Counted from the first letter of the stretch, positions 16,719 to 26,098 are shown. The stretch: DNA of 64,000 nucleotides from Paraclostridium hominis (GCF_014306135.1 NZ_JACRWD010000001.1:310001-374000); one strand, 5' to 3'. Translations and numbers: made by a program. The notes: a model not told the origin generated them from the letters alone.

Positions 16719-17951
16719 ATGAAAAGCAATTTATTTAACAAAGACAACATTAATGTAAAAAGCGAGATAAACACACTTAAAAAGGTATTACTTCATAGGC
16801 CTGGAGAAGAAGTTGAGAATTTGACACCAGAAACTTTAGAGCTCCTATTATTTGACGACATTCCATATCTAGAAGTTATGCAAAAAGAACATGATGAATT
16901 TGCAGATATATTAAGATCTAATGGAGTAGAAGTAGTTTACTTACATGAATTAATGAAAGATGTTTTAAATGATAACAATTTAAAAGATATTTTTATAAAT
17001 CAATTTATAAAAGAAGCAGACATAAAAGATGAAAAGATAAAAAGTTTAGTTTATATGTATTTAAAAGATATAGATGATAATGAAGTTTTAATAAGAAAAA
17101 CTATGGCAGGTATAAGAAAAAATGAAATAAAAGGTTTAAGTCTTAGAAATCATATAGAATATGATTATCCATTTTTAACAGATCCAATGCCAAACCTATA
17201 TTTTACCAGAGATCCATTTTCGAGTATTTCAAATGGGATAAGTATGAATAAAATGTATTCAAAAACAAGAAATCGAGAAACTATATACTCAGAATATATA
17301 TTCAAATACCATAAAGATTTTAAAAATATAAAAAAGTGGTACGATAGAAGTTTTGAATTTTCAATAGAAGGCGGAGATATTTTAAACTTAAATAATGAAG
17401 TGGTTGCAATAGGAATATCTCAAAGAACTACGCCTGAGGCTATTGAAAAAATAGCTAAAGAATTATTTTATTCAAGCTCAGATTGTGAAGTAAATACAAT
17501 TTTAGCCTTTGATATACCAAAATGTAGAGCATTTATGCACTTAGATACAGTATTTACTCAAGTTGATTATGATAAATTTACAGTACATCCTCAAATACAA
17601 GGACCACTTAATATATATGAAATAAAAAAGAATGACAATATGACTTTAAATATTAAAAAAATTAGTATGGAACTTGATAAAGTACTTGAAAATTATTTAA
17701 ATTTAGAAAAAGTAACTCTTATACCTTGCGGTGGAGGAGATGAAATAATTTCTAAAAGAGAACAATGGAATGATGGATCAAATACTTTATGCATTAAACC
17801 AGGTGAGGTTGTAGTTTATTCAAGAAATTATATAACTAATAAGTTATTGCAAGAACATGGGATTAAAGTTCACAAAATATCATCAACAGAGTTATCAAGG
17901 GGGCGAGGAGGTCCAAGATGTATGTCGATGCCATTAATCAGAGAAGAATAG
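16719..17951 (+). CDS. arcA: Arginine deiminase
   Basis: First step of the arginine deiminase pathway: arginine to citrulline and ammonia. The 410-residue protein has the guanidino-group-modifying fold with FTRDPF, EGGDI, HLDTVFTQVD (catalytic His/Asp) and the nucleophile Cys in RGGPRCMSMPL at the C-terminus. GTG at 16707 lies within the AGAGGGG ribosome site, so the ATG at 16719 is taken. It leads the arcA-arcB-arcC operon, which yields ATP from arginine under anaerobic conditions. No arginine/ornithine exchanger (arcD) or arginine repressor gene is present nearby. Confidence 0.95.
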   Translation: MKSNLFNKDNINVKSEINTLKKVLLHRPGEEVENLTPETLELLLFDDIPYLEVMQKEHDEFADILRSNGVEVVYLHELMKDVLNDNNLKDIFINQFIKEADIKDEKIKSLVYMYLKDIDDNEVLIRKTMAGIRKNEIKGLSLRNHIEYDYPFLTDPMPNLYFTRDPFSSISNGISMNKMYSKTRNRETIYSEYIFKYHKDFKNIKKWYDRSFEFSIEGGDILNLNNEVVAIGISQRTTPEAIEKIAKELFYSSSDCEVNTILAFDIPKCRAFMHLDTVFTQVDYDKFTVHPQIQGPLNIYEIKKNDNMTLNIKKISMELDKVLENYLNLEKVTLIPCGGGDEIISKREQWNDGSNTLCIKPGEVVVYSRNYITNKLLQEHGIKVHKISSTELSRGRGGPRCMSMPLIREE

Positions 17952-17974
17952 ACATAAATTTAGGGGGTATTAAA

Positions 17975-18967
17975 ATGACTAATCTAAATGGAAGATCACT
18001 TTTAACTTTATTGGATTATACAGAAGAGGAAATAAGATATTTATTAGATTTGGCCAAACTTTATAAAACTGCTAAAAAAATGGGAAAACCGCATAAAGAA
18101 TTAGAAGGGAAAAATATAGCAATATTATTTGAAAAAGATTCAACTAGAACTAGATGTGCTTTTGAAGTAGCTGCTATGGATTTGGGAATAGGGGTAACTT
18201 ATATAGGTCCTAGTGGATCTCAAATGGGGAAAAAAGAATCAATAAAAGATACAGCCAGAGTACTTGGAAAACTTTATGATGGTATCGAATATAGAGGGTT
18301 TTCTCAAGAAATAGTGAATGAACTTAGTGAATTTTCAAAGGTTCCTGTTTGGAATGGATTAACAGATGAATTTCATCCTACACAAGTATTAGCTGATTTA
18401 TTAACTATAGAAGAAAAAATAGGTAAGCTAAGGGGAGTAAATTTTGTATATATGGGAGATGCAAGAAATAATGTGGCTAACACATTGATGATAGGTTGTG
18501 CAAAAATGGGATTAAACTTTACTGCTTGTGCTCCGAAAGATTTATTCCCTTCAAAAGAATTAGTAGATAAATGTAGGGAAATAGGAAAAGAAAGTGGATC
18601 TATTATAACTTTAACAGATGATATATATTTAGGAAGTAAAAATGCTGATGTAATATATACTGATGTTTGGGTGTCTATGGGAGAGCCAGATGAAGTATGG
18701 AAAGAAAGAATTAATAAGCTTAAAAGATATCAAGTTAATGTAGAAGTCATGGAAAATGCTAAAGAAAATGCTATATTTATGCACTGCCTACCAGCATTTC
18801 ATGATTTAAATACAAAAGTTGGAAAAGAAATATATGAAAAATTTGGCATATCGGAAATGGAAGTAACAAATGAAGTATTTGAATCTGAAAATTCTGTTGT
18901 ATTTGATGAGGCAGAAAATAGAATGCATACTATAAAAGCTTTGATATTAGCTACACTTGGAGTTTAG
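17975..18967 (+). CDS. arcB: Ornithine carbamoyltransferase (catabolic)
   Basis: Second step of the deiminase pathway, phosphorolysis of citrulline to carbamoyl phosphate and ornithine. Carbamoyl-phosphate loop KDSTRTRCAFE, DEFHPTQVLAD and HCLPAFHD (ornithine/catalytic loop) are intact. The open frame extends upstream to 17918 within arcA, but the ATG at 17975 follows TAGGGGG and gives the usual 330 residues. Position between arcA and arcC indicates the catabolic enzyme rather than biosynthetic ArgF. Confidence 0.95.
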   Translation: MTNLNGRSLLTLLDYTEEEIRYLLDLAKLYKTAKKMGKPHKELEGKNIAILFEKDSTRTRCAFEVAAMDLGIGVTYIGPSGSQMGKKESIKDTARVLGKLYDGIEYRGFSQEIVNELSEFSKVPVWNGLTDEFHPTQVLADLLTIEEKIGKLRGVNFVYMGDARNNVANTLMIGCAKMGLNFTACAPKDLFPSKELVDKCREIGKESGSIITLTDDIYLGSKNADVIYTDVWVSMGEPDEVWKERINKLKRYQVNVEVMENAKENAIFMHCLPAFHDLNTKVGKEIYEKFGISEMEVTNEVFESENSVVFDEAENRMHTIKALILATLGV

Positions 18968-18970
18968 ATT

Positions 18971-19903
18971 ATGAAAAATTTAGTTATAGCACTTGGAGGA
19001 AATGCTTTAGGAAAAGATCCTAAAGAACAACTAGAATTAGTGAAAAATACTTCTAAAATAATTGTGGATTTAGTTGAAGAAGGATATAAAGTAATTATAA
19101 GTCATGGAAATGGACCTCAAGTAGGCGTTATAAATTTCGCTATGGATTTTTCTTCGAATAATGGAGGGAATACGCCTAATTTTCCTTTTGCTGAATGTGG
19201 AGCTATGAGTCAAGGTTATATTGGGTATCATCTTCAACAATCTATAAAGGAAGAGTTAAATAAAAGAAGTATTAAAATGGATATTGTAAGTTTAATAACA
19301 CAAGTTATTGTTGATAAAAAGGATGAAGCTTTTTTTAATCCAACAAAGCCAGTAGGTATGTTTTATAGTAAAGAAGAAGCTAAAAAAATAAGCGATGAAA
19401 AAGGATATAAATTTATAGAGGATAGTAATAGAGGCTATAGAAGAGTAGTACCTTCTCCTAAACCACAGGAAATTTTAGAAGTTGATGTAATAAAAAAACT
19501 ATCAAAAGAATGTATAGTTATAGCTGTAGGTGGAGGAGGTATACCTGTAATAAAAGAAGAAAATTCTTATATAGGAGTAGATGCTGTAATTGATAAAGAT
19601 AAATCGAGTTGTAAACTAGCAACAGATTTAGGGGCGGATACGCTTTTAATATTAACAGCTGTTGAGAAGGTATATATAAACTACAACAAAGAAAATCAAA
19701 AGGCTATAGATACTATGGATATAGATTTAGCAAAGGAATATATAAAAGAAGGATACTTTGCAAAAGGATCTATGCTTCCAAAAATTGAAGCTTGTATAGA
19801 ATTTGTAGAAAATAATAAAAATGCTAAAGCTATAATAACTTCCTTAGAAAAGGCAAAAGAAGCATTGAGCGGATGTACAGGAACAAGAATAATCAATAGA
19901 TAA
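18971..19903 (+). CDS. arcC: Carbamate kinase
   Basis: Last step of the pathway: carbamoyl phosphate plus ADP to ATP, CO2 and ammonia. The 310-residue protein shows ALGGNAL at the N-terminus, SHGNGPQVG, AVGGGGIPV and the KGSMLPKIEA motif typical of the family. It starts three bases after the arcB stop, so translation is coupled; the ribosome site (TTGGAG) lies in the end of arcB. The operon ends at a strong terminator. Confidence 0.95.
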   Translation: MKNLVIALGGNALGKDPKEQLELVKNTSKIIVDLVEEGYKVIISHGNGPQVGVINFAMDFSSNNGGNTPNFPFAECGAMSQGYIGYHLQQSIKEELNKRSIKMDIVSLITQVIVDKKDEAFFNPTKPVGMFYSKEEAKKISDEKGYKFIEDSNRGYRRVVPSPKPQEILEVDVIKKLSKECIVIAVGGGGIPVIKEENSYIGVDAVIDKDKSSCKLATDLGADTLLILTAVEKVYINYNKENQKAIDTMDIDLAKEYIKEGYFAKGSMLPKIEACIEFVENNKNAKAIITSLEKAKEALSGCTGTRIINR

Positions 19904-19910
19904 ATAGATA

Positions 19911-19948
19911 AAAAGCGAGTAAATTAACAATTTACTCGCTTTTATTGT
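19911..19948 (+). terminator. Intrinsic terminator after arcABC
   Basis: Perfect 15-bp stem AAAAGCGAGTAAATT / AATTTACTCGCTTTT (19911-19925, 19929-19943) with a 3-base loop. Confidence 0.95.
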
Positions 19949-19954
19949 TGTTTT

Positions 19955-20093
19955 TTAACAAAATTAACGATTTTTTAACTGTAAAAGTTTGATTTTTAAC
20001 TAAAGTTTAATTGTTTTTTAATAGTTAACATTCTCTTAACAATATATTAACACTTAGTTAACAGATGGTTGTTTTTCTTAACATTAACTTAAC
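19955..20093 (+). promoter_or_regulatory. PhoP-box array (TTAACA repeats) upstream of Na/Pi transporter
   Basis: Four perfect TTAACA repeats at 20025, 20036, 20047 and 20058, each separated by exactly 5 bases (11-bp period). This is the classic PhoP dimer-array geometry known from Bacillus. Further TTAAC-type words lie upstream at 19955, 19964, 19975, 19996, 20007 and 20018, mostly also 11 bp apart, and downstream at 20078, 20084 and 20089. The array sits just upstream of a consensus promoter for a phosphate transporter, so phosphate-starvation activation is the natural reading. Confidence 0.85.
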
Positions 20094-20098
20094 TAAAA

Positions 20099-20126
20099 TT
20101 GACAAAATATTTGGTAAAATTAAAAT
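20099..20126 (+). promoter_or_regulatory. Consensus promoter of Na/Pi transporter
   Basis: TTGACA (20099-20104), 16 bases, TAAAAT (20121-20126), located 35 bases after the last repeat of the core PhoP-box array. Confidence 0.75.
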
Positions 20127-20181
20127 AACGAAAGAGGTAAATTAAATTTTTATATTTATATATCAAGGAGGAAAAAATTAA

Positions 20182-21807
20182 GTGCAAATAGCAATAAGTT
20201 TAATGGGAGGACTGGGGCTTTTCTTATATGGTATGAACCTTATGGCAGATGGGCTTCAAAAATCGGCAGGAGAAAAATTAAAAAGAATAGTTGAGCTTTT
20301 AACTAGCAATGTATTAATGGGGGTTCTAGTTGGAGCTTTGGTTACAGCAATTATACAAAGTAGTAGTGCAACTACAGTTATGGTAGTAGGATTTGTTAAT
20401 GCAGGAATTATGACATTACCCCAAGCTATAGGGGTTATAATGGGTGCAAATATAGGTACAACTATAACAGCACAATTAGTATCACTTGATTTAGTTGGAA
20501 TAGCACCTTTAGCATTAGGTATAGGTATTGTTATATACTTATTCTCTAAAAATCAAAAGACTAAGACAATGGCAGAAATATTAATTGGATTTGGTATATT
20601 ATTTACTGGTATGGACTTTATGAAAGAAGCAGTAAAGCCATTAGCTGAGTACAAAGGGTTTACTGATGCATTAGTAGCTTTTGGTAATAAACCAATATTA
20701 GGTATATTATTAGGATTTGGTATAACTGCAATAGTTCAAAGTTCAAGTGCATCTATGGGTATGTTATTAGCACTTGCATCTCAAGGGTTAATACCTTTAG
20801 CTGCAGCGCTTCCTATATTATATGGAGAAAACATAGGAACTTGTGTTACTTCATTAATATCTAGTATAGGTGCTAGTATAAATGCTAGAAGAGCAGCGCT
20901 AATGCATTTGGTATTTAATGTAATAGGAACGATTGTATTTATGTTAATATTAACTAAGCCAATAACTATGATGGTTCAGTATTTAAATCCAGAAGATGTT
21001 AGTAGACAAATAGCAAATGCTCATACATTATTTAACGTAATAAATGTTATATTATTATTACCGTTTTCAAAATATATAGTTAAACTTACTATGAAACTTA
21101 TGCCAGAAAAAGAATGTGAAAAAGAAAAAGATAAAACTGTGTTTTATATAGATGAAAGAATGATGGAAACTCCATCGATAGCTTTATCAAACACTGTAAA
21201 AGAAACTTTAAGAATGGGTGAAAAAGCTAAATTAAGTTTAAATAATGCAATGGAAGGATTTTTAGAAAAGTCAAAATCTAAGGTAGATGCTTCTTTTGAA
21301 GAAGAAAAGCTTATAAATAAATTGCAAAAGAGTATATTAAATTTTTTATTAAAATTATCTAAAACTTCACTAAATTATGATTCAAGAGAAAGTGTGGATT
21401 TATTATTTAACACTGTAAATGATATAGAAAGAGTTGGAGATCATGCTGAGAACATAGCTGAACTTGCAATATCTACTATAGAAAATAACTTAAATGTATC
21501 TAAAGATGGAGAGAAAGAATTAAAAGATTTATATGAAAAAGTTATAGAAACTTATAATACAGCACTAGAGTGTATGGAAAAATCTGATACAGATTTAGCT
21601 TGTAGAGTTATAAAACTAGAAGAACAAGTGGATATAATGGAAAAAACTTGTAGATTAAATCACATGAGAAGATTAAATGAAAATTCTTGTAATATAGATG
21701 CTGGGGTTATTTTCTTAGATTTATTAAGTAACTTAGAAAGAGTTGCAGATCACTCAGCGAATATAGCTCAACAAGTTATAAAAGAAAGTAATAAAAATTT
21801 AGCATAA
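20182..21807 (+). CDS. Na+/phosphate cotransporter with C-terminal PhoU domain
   Basis: A 541-residue protein. The first 310 residues hold two inverted Na/Pi-cotransporter repeats, each with the QSSSA motif (IIQSSSATTVM near residue 64 and IVQSSSASMGM near 185) and GxNIGT/GENIGT turns. Residues about 340-541 form a PhoU-like helical domain with two E/D-RVxDHAxNIAE metal-binding motifs (IERVGDHAENIAE, LERVADHSANIAQ). The GTG start follows AGGAGG. The upstream PhoP-box array fits control by phosphate limitation. Resembles NptA/YjbB proteins. Confidence 0.92.
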   Translation: MQIAISLMGGLGLFLYGMNLMADGLQKSAGEKLKRIVELLTSNVLMGVLVGALVTAIIQSSSATTVMVVGFVNAGIMTLPQAIGVIMGANIGTTITAQLVSLDLVGIAPLALGIGIVIYLFSKNQKTKTMAEILIGFGILFTGMDFMKEAVKPLAEYKGFTDALVAFGNKPILGILLGFGITAIVQSSSASMGMLLALASQGLIPLAAALPILYGENIGTCVTSLISSIGASINARRAALMHLVFNVIGTIVFMLILTKPITMMVQYLNPEDVSRQIANAHTLFNVINVILLLPFSKYIVKLTMKLMPEKECEKEKDKTVFYIDERMMETPSIALSNTVKETLRMGEKAKLSLNNAMEGFLEKSKSKVDASFEEEKLINKLQKSILNFLLKLSKTSLNYDSRESVDLLFNTVNDIERVGDHAENIAELAISTIENNLNVSKDGEKELKDLYEKVIETYNTALECMEKSDTDLACRVIKLEEQVDIMEKTCRLNHMRRLNENSCNIDAGVIFLDLLSNLERVADHSANIAQQVIKESNKNLA

Positions 21808-21819
21808 AGTAAATAATAG

Positions 21820-21848
21820 AACCTTGCCAAGATGCAAGGTTTTAATTT
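21820..21848 (+). terminator. Intrinsic terminator after Na/Pi transporter
   Basis: Stem AACCTTGC / GCAAGGTT with a 6-base loop, then TTTAATTTAT. The remaining 300 bases before deoD are AT-rich; a possible promoter is TTGTAT (21905), 17 bases, TAAAAT (21928). Nothing else was recognised there. Confidence 0.8.
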
Positions 21849-22145
21849 ATTTAAATTAAAAAATAAAATTATATTATAAAAATTCTAAAAATTAAATTAA
21901 AGTATTGTATTATTAAGTAAAAAAATGTAAAATATATATATGATATAGTGTATAATAAATTAAAAAAGTGTAGAATAATTGAAGTGATAACATATGTATA
22001 TATATGTATTTTTCTTCATAAAATTTAATAAAAGTTAAATAGTATATCAGTTTCAAATGTAAATGAATTATTTAATTAAAAAAGAAGATAATATATTATT
22101 AAAATATTAGTTTTAAGAAAATAAATTTAAAAGGAGAAAAAGATT

Positions 22146-22862
22146 ATGGCAATGGGAGCACCAACACCACATAATAACGGAAAATTAGGAGATATAGCAG
22201 AAACAGTATTATTACCAGGAGATCCTCTAAGAGCTAAGTTTATAGCAGAGACATTTTTAGAAGATGTAGTTCAATACAATACTGTAAGGGGAATGAATGG
22301 TTATACAGGTTACTATAAAGGAAGAAGAATATCTGTACAAGGAACAGGTATGGGATGTCCATCTATAGGAATATATACATATGAGTTAATACATTTTTAT
22401 GGAGTAAAAAATCTTATAAGAATAGGTTCAGCAGGAGCTTTACATGAAGATTTAAAAATGCATGATATAGTTATAGGTATGGGATCATGTACAGACTCTA
22501 ATTACGCATCACAATATAACTTACCAGGTACTTATGCACCGATAGCAAGTTATGAGTTACTTAGCAAAGCTGTAGATGTAGCTAAGAGTCAAGGTGTTGA
22601 GCCTAAAGTAGGAAATATATTATGTAGTGATGTATTCTACGGAGATGACGGATTAGAAGGTTTAGCAAAATGGACTAAAATGGGAGTATTAGCTGTAGAA
22701 ATGGAATCGGCTGCACTTTACATGAATGCTGCTAGAGCTGGTGTTAATGCACTTTGCATATTAACAATATCAGATTGTCCATTTAAAGGTGAAGCTACAA
22801 CTGCTATGGAAAGACAAACAGCATTTACAAGAATGATGAATATAGCTTTAGAATTAGCTTAA
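22146..22862 (+). CDS. deoD: Purine-nucleoside phosphorylase, DeoD type
   Basis: Reversible phosphorolysis of purine (deoxy)nucleosides. The 238-residue length and hexameric-type motifs fit DeoD: TPHNNGKLGDIAETVLLPGDPLRAK at the start (short excerpt: LPGDPLRAK), GTGMGCPSIGIYTYEL, RIGSAGAL, and VEMESAALY plus SDCPFKGE with the catalytic Asp. Start follows AAAAGGAG. Monocistronic, with its own terminator. Confidence 0.95.
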   Translation: MAMGAPTPHNNGKLGDIAETVLLPGDPLRAKFIAETFLEDVVQYNTVRGMNGYTGYYKGRRISVQGTGMGCPSIGIYTYELIHFYGVKNLIRIGSAGALHEDLKMHDIVIGMGSCTDSNYASQYNLPGTYAPIASYELLSKAVDVAKSQGVEPKVGNILCSDVFYGDDGLEGLAKWTKMGVLAVEMESAALYMNAARAGVNALCILTISDCPFKGEATTAMERQTAFTRMMNIALELA

Positions 22863-22892
22863 TATATATTTAAAAGTTATATAAAATAAGAT

Positions 22893-22938
22893 AAAAAGCT
22901 CGAATTTGAAAGATATTTTACAAATACGAGCTTTTTTT
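22893..22938 (+). terminator. Intrinsic terminator after deoD
   Basis: Arms AAAAAGCTCG and CGAGCTTTTTT with further imperfect pairing toward the loop, ending in a T7 tract. Confidence 0.85.
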
Positions 22939-22964
22939 ATTGTAGTAACTCTTATTTTCTAGAA

Positions 22965-22994
22965 TTGTATATAAAATTATGCTAATATTATAAT
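22965..22994 (+). promoter_or_regulatory. Promoter of the cobalamin riboswitch operon
   Basis: TTGTAT (22965-22970), 18 bases, TATAAT (22989-22994), about 17 bases before the riboswitch aptamer. Confidence 0.6.
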
Positions 22995-23010
22995 GATAAA
23001 TATGAAAAAT

Positions 23011-23157
23011 TTAGGTTTTAATATTAAAAGGGAATAGTGTGTAAATCACTAGCAGCCCCCGCTACTGTAAATATGGACGAGTCTTTATAAAACCACTAAA
23101 GATTATTCTTTGGGAAGGAAAAGATTAGGATGAAGTATGAGCCAGGAGACCTGCCTA
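23011..23157 (+). ncRNA. Cobalamin riboswitch
   Basis: The leader shows the conserved adenosylcobalamin aptamer elements in order: AGGTTTT near the 5' end, AGGGAATAG, the core GCAGCCCCCGCTACTGTAA, GGGAAGG, and the 3' B12 box GAGCCAGGAGACCTGCC. No T-tailed terminator lies between the aptamer and the coding region, and the B12 box ends about 30 bases before the btuF ATG, so control at translation initiation is likely. It governs the B12 importer genes that follow. Confidence 0.95.
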
Positions 23158-23186
23158 AATTACAAACTTTCGGAGGGAGAGGAAAA

Positions 23187-24209
23187 ATGAAAATTTCAAA
23201 AAAAATTAAAGTAGGATTACTTAGTTTAGTGGTAGGACTAAGTATAGCCGGTTGTGCAAAAACTGAAACAAAAAAAGAAGAAGCTAAAAACACAAAGGTT
23301 GAAAGTAACACTGAGAAAAATGATGGATATTATCCAGTTACAATAACTTCTCATAACAGCAAAAAAGAAGCAATAAAAGTTACTTTTAAAGAAAAACCTA
23401 AGAAAGTATTAGCTGTATATCAAGATTCTATTGAAACTATGCTTGCATTAGGACTTGAAGATAATATGGTAGCTGCAGCAGGGCTTGATCACAAGGTTAA
23501 AGATGAGTATAAAGAAAGCTTTAAAAAGGTTAAATACTTAGATGAATTTACACCTTCTAAAGAAACTGTTACAATGTTACAACCAGATTTAATATTAGGT
23601 TGGTATTCATTATTTTCAGATAAAGCAATCGGTGATGTAAGTTATTGGCAAGATAAAGGTGTAAATACATATATGGCACTAAACAGTGGTGCAGTTGAAC
23701 CAAAAACTATACAAAATGAGTGTGACGATATATTAAATATAGGTAAAATATTTAATGTTGAAGATAAAGCTAAAAAAATAGTTGATAATATAAATAACAA
23801 AGTAAATAAAATTGTAGAATCAGAAAAAGGTAAAAAACAACAAACAACGTTAATAATAGAGTTAATTGATGGTAAAATTAGTGGATATGGAAAAACAACT
23901 TTAGGTGGAGATATGGTTACTAAGTTAGGTGCTAAACTTTTAAATGAAGATGGAAATTCATTAAGTAAAGAAGATTTAGTAAAATTAAATCCAGATAGTA
24001 TATTTGTTGTTTACATGAATAGAGAAGACGATAATAAAGCAAGTGAAACAAAAGATTTAGTAATGAAAGATAAAGCATTACAAAGTTTAAATGCTGTAAA
24101 AAATGATAGAGTTTACCCAATTGAACTTGGACAAATGTATTGTAGTGGGGTAAGAACTATAGATGGAATTGAAACATTTGCAAATGGACTTTATCCAGAT
24201 CAAAAATAG
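23187..24209 (+). CDS. btuF: Cobalamin-binding lipoprotein of ABC importer (BtuF-like)
   Basis: A 340-residue substrate-binding protein. Residues 1-24 are a lipoprotein signal ending in the lipobox LSIAGC, so it is anchored outside the membrane. A lysine/glutamate-rich linker is followed by a periplasmic-binding fold of the Fe3+-siderophore/B12 class (PKKVLAVYQDSIETMLALG, QPDLILGWYS, LVKLNPDSIFVVY). The open frame reaches back to an ATG at 23130 inside the riboswitch, but the ATG at 23187 follows GGAGGGAGAGG and begins the signal peptide. The cobalamin riboswitch makes B12 or a corrinoid precursor the likely ligand; sequence alone would also allow a siderophore. Confidence 0.85.
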   Translation: MKISKKIKVGLLSLVVGLSIAGCAKTETKKEEAKNTKVESNTEKNDGYYPVTITSHNSKKEAIKVTFKEKPKKVLAVYQDSIETMLALGLEDNMVAAAGLDHKVKDEYKESFKKVKYLDEFTPSKETVTMLQPDLILGWYSLFSDKAIGDVSYWQDKGVNTYMALNSGAVEPKTIQNECDDILNIGKIFNVEDKAKKIVDNINNKVNKIVESEKGKKQQTTLIIELIDGKISGYGKTTLGGDMVTKLGAKLLNEDGNSLSKEDLVKLNPDSIFVVYMNREDDNKASETKDLVMKDKALQSLNAVKNDRVYPIELGQMYCSGVRTIDGIETFANGLYPDQK

Positions 24210-24227
24210 AAAGAAGGATATTTACAG

Positions 24228-25328
24228 ATGCATTCAATTAAAAGCTTAGAAAATTATGATATGAAGGAAAAGAAAGGCTTTGTTAAATCAAAGCCTTTAT
24301 ATATTTTAGTTATAATGTTATTGATATTTTTAGTTATAATGTCTATATTAATAGCTGTAACTATAGGGTCAAGTGATATATCTATAAAACAAGTATATGA
24401 TGTGATTGTATTTAGATTATTTAATATAGCAGATAAAAGTCTATCAAGTGGAGCAATTCATGATGTGGTTTGGCTTATAAGATTACCTAGAATAATTCTA
24501 GCGTTATGTGTGGGAATAGGTCTTTCTGTAACTGGAGTTGTTATGCAGGCCATAGTTAAAAACCCATTGGCAGACCCATATATTTTAGGGGTTTCATCAG
24601 GAGCTTCTTTGGGAGCAACGTTAGCTATAATGCTAGGATTAACTACATTTTTAAATGGAAATGCTATAGGGGTATTTGCATTTATAGGAGCCTTTGTAGT
24701 TTCTATGTTAGTTTTGGTAATTTCTAATGCTGGAGGTAGGCCAAACTCTACTAAATTATTGTTAGCAGGTATGGCTTTAAGTTCGGTTTGTAGTGCATTT
24801 TCAAGTTTTATTGTTTATATAAAAAATGATGCTGAAGGAATGAAAAGTATTACATTTTGGCTTATGGGAAGCTTAGGTGGAGCTAAGTGGGAAGAGATAG
24901 TTTTTATACTTCCACTTATAATAATTGGATTATTATTTTTTATGAGTCAATATAGAATTTTAAATTTAATGTTATTAGGAGATGAAGTTTCTATAACTCT
25001 AGGAACTGATTTACATATCTATAGACAGATTTATTTAGTTATAACATCTTTGATGGTTGGATTAGTAGTTTATTCAGCGGGAATGATAGGCTTTGTTGGA
25101 CTTATTATACCTCATATTGTTAGGATTTTCTTTGGAACTGACCATAAAAAACTTATCCCGATATCAGCTCTTTTAGGTGCTATATTTTTAGTATGGGCAG
25201 ATGTACTTTCTAGAATTATAATAGAAAATGCAGAACTTCCAATAGGTATTTTAATATCTATGGTAGGTGCTCCATTTTTCGTATATCTAATGATAAGAAA
25301 AAGTTATGGTTTTGGAGGTTGTAATTAA
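24228..25328 (+). CDS. btuC: FecCD-family permease of B12 importer (BtuC-like)
   Basis: A 366-residue permease with about ten membrane helices. Family signatures include RLPRIILALCVGIGLSVTG, QAIVKNPLADPYILGVSSGAS and the cytoplasmic coupling segment GMIGFVGLIIPHIVR. The first 28 residues are a hydrophilic extension. Its stop codon overlaps the ATG of the ATPase gene (TAATG), so the two are translationally coupled. A perfect 10-bp hairpin lies inside its 5' coding region. Confidence 0.88.
   Translation: MHSIKSLENYDMKEKKGFVKSKPLYILVIMLLIFLVIMSILIAVTIGSSDISIKQVYDVIVFRLFNIADKSLSSGAIHDVVWLIRLPRIILALCVGIGLSVTGVVMQAIVKNPLADPYILGVSSGASLGATLAIMLGLTTFLNGNAIGVFAFIGAFVVSMLVLVISNAGGRPNSTKLLLAGMALSSVCSAFSSFIVYIKNDAEGMKSITFWLMGSLGGAKWEEIVFILPLIIIGLLFFMSQYRILNLMLLGDEVSITLGTDLHIYRQIYLVITSLMVGLVVYSAGMIGFVGLIIPHIVRIFFGTDHKKLIPISALLGAIFLVWADVLSRIIIENAELPIGILISMVGAPFFVYLMIRKSYGFGGCN
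24273..24298 (+). other. Perfect hairpin inside btuC coding start
   Basis: AAAGGCTTTG / CAAAGCCTTT with a TTAAAT loop, encoding residues KGFVKSKPL, followed by AT-rich sequence with only short T runs. It may stabilise or process the upstream btuF message, or be chance. Confidence 0.4.
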
Positions 25329-26095
25329 TGAATTTGGAAACTAAAGACCTTAAAGTCTTATTAAATAAAAATGAAATTTTAAAAGGTATTGATATAGAAT
25401 TAGGAAATAAAGAATTTATAGGAGTTATAGGACCAAATGGAAGTGGCAAGTCTACTTTGCTAAAGTGTTTATACAGAAATTTAAGTCCAAGTAGTGGAAG
25501 TATATATATAGATAAGATAGAAATTGGAAAAATATCTACTAGAGAAAGTGCTAAAAAAATAGGAGTTTTAGCACAACATAATCATCATAGTTTTGATTTT
25601 ACAGTACTTGATATGGTTTTAATGGGGAGAAGCCCATATAAAAAACTTATGGATAGAGATACAAAAGAAGATTATGATATTGTTTATGAAGCTATTGATA
25701 AAGTAAATATAAGACATTTAGCAAATAGAAGTTTTAATAGCTTATCTGGAGGAGAACAACAAAGGGTGATTCTTGCAAGAGCTTTGGTACAAAAAACTAA
25801 GTGTCTAATTTTAGATGAACCTACAAATCATTTAGATATAAAATATCAATTGCAGTTAATGGAAATTGTAAAAAATTTAGGTATTGAAGTTATAGCAGCT
25901 ATACATGACTTGAATATAGCAGCTATGTACTGTGATAAAATTTACGTTTTAAAAGGTGGAGAAATAGTAGCTTATGGAACTCCGAAAGATGTTTTGACAA
26001 AAGAGTTTATAAAAGAAGTTTATGATGTTGATGCAAAAGTTATAAAAGATGAAGATGATGATTCTATAAATATTATATATAAAGGTTGTAGATAG
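25328..26095 (+). CDS. btuD: ABC ATPase of B12 importer (BtuD-like)
   Basis: A 255-residue ABC ATPase. Walker A GPNGSGKST, Q-loop QHNHHSFDFTV, signature LSGGEQQRV, Walker B CLILDEPTNHLD and the H-switch AAIHDLNIA are all intact. It belongs to the FecE/BtuD class, overlaps the permease gene by one base and completes the riboswitch-controlled importer. Ends at a hairpin terminator. Confidence 0.92.
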   Translation: MNLETKDLKVLLNKNEILKGIDIELGNKEFIGVIGPNGSGKSTLLKCLYRNLSPSSGSIYIDKIEIGKISTRESAKKIGVLAQHNHHSFDFTVLDMVLMGRSPYKKLMDRDTKEDYDIVYEAIDKVNIRHLANRSFNSLSGGEQQRVILARALVQKTKCLILDEPTNHLDIKYQLQLMEIVKNLGIEVIAAIHDLNIAAMYCDKIYVLKGGEIVAYGTPKDVLTKEFIKEVYDVDAKVIKDEDDDSINIIYKGCR

Positions 26096-26098
26096 TAA

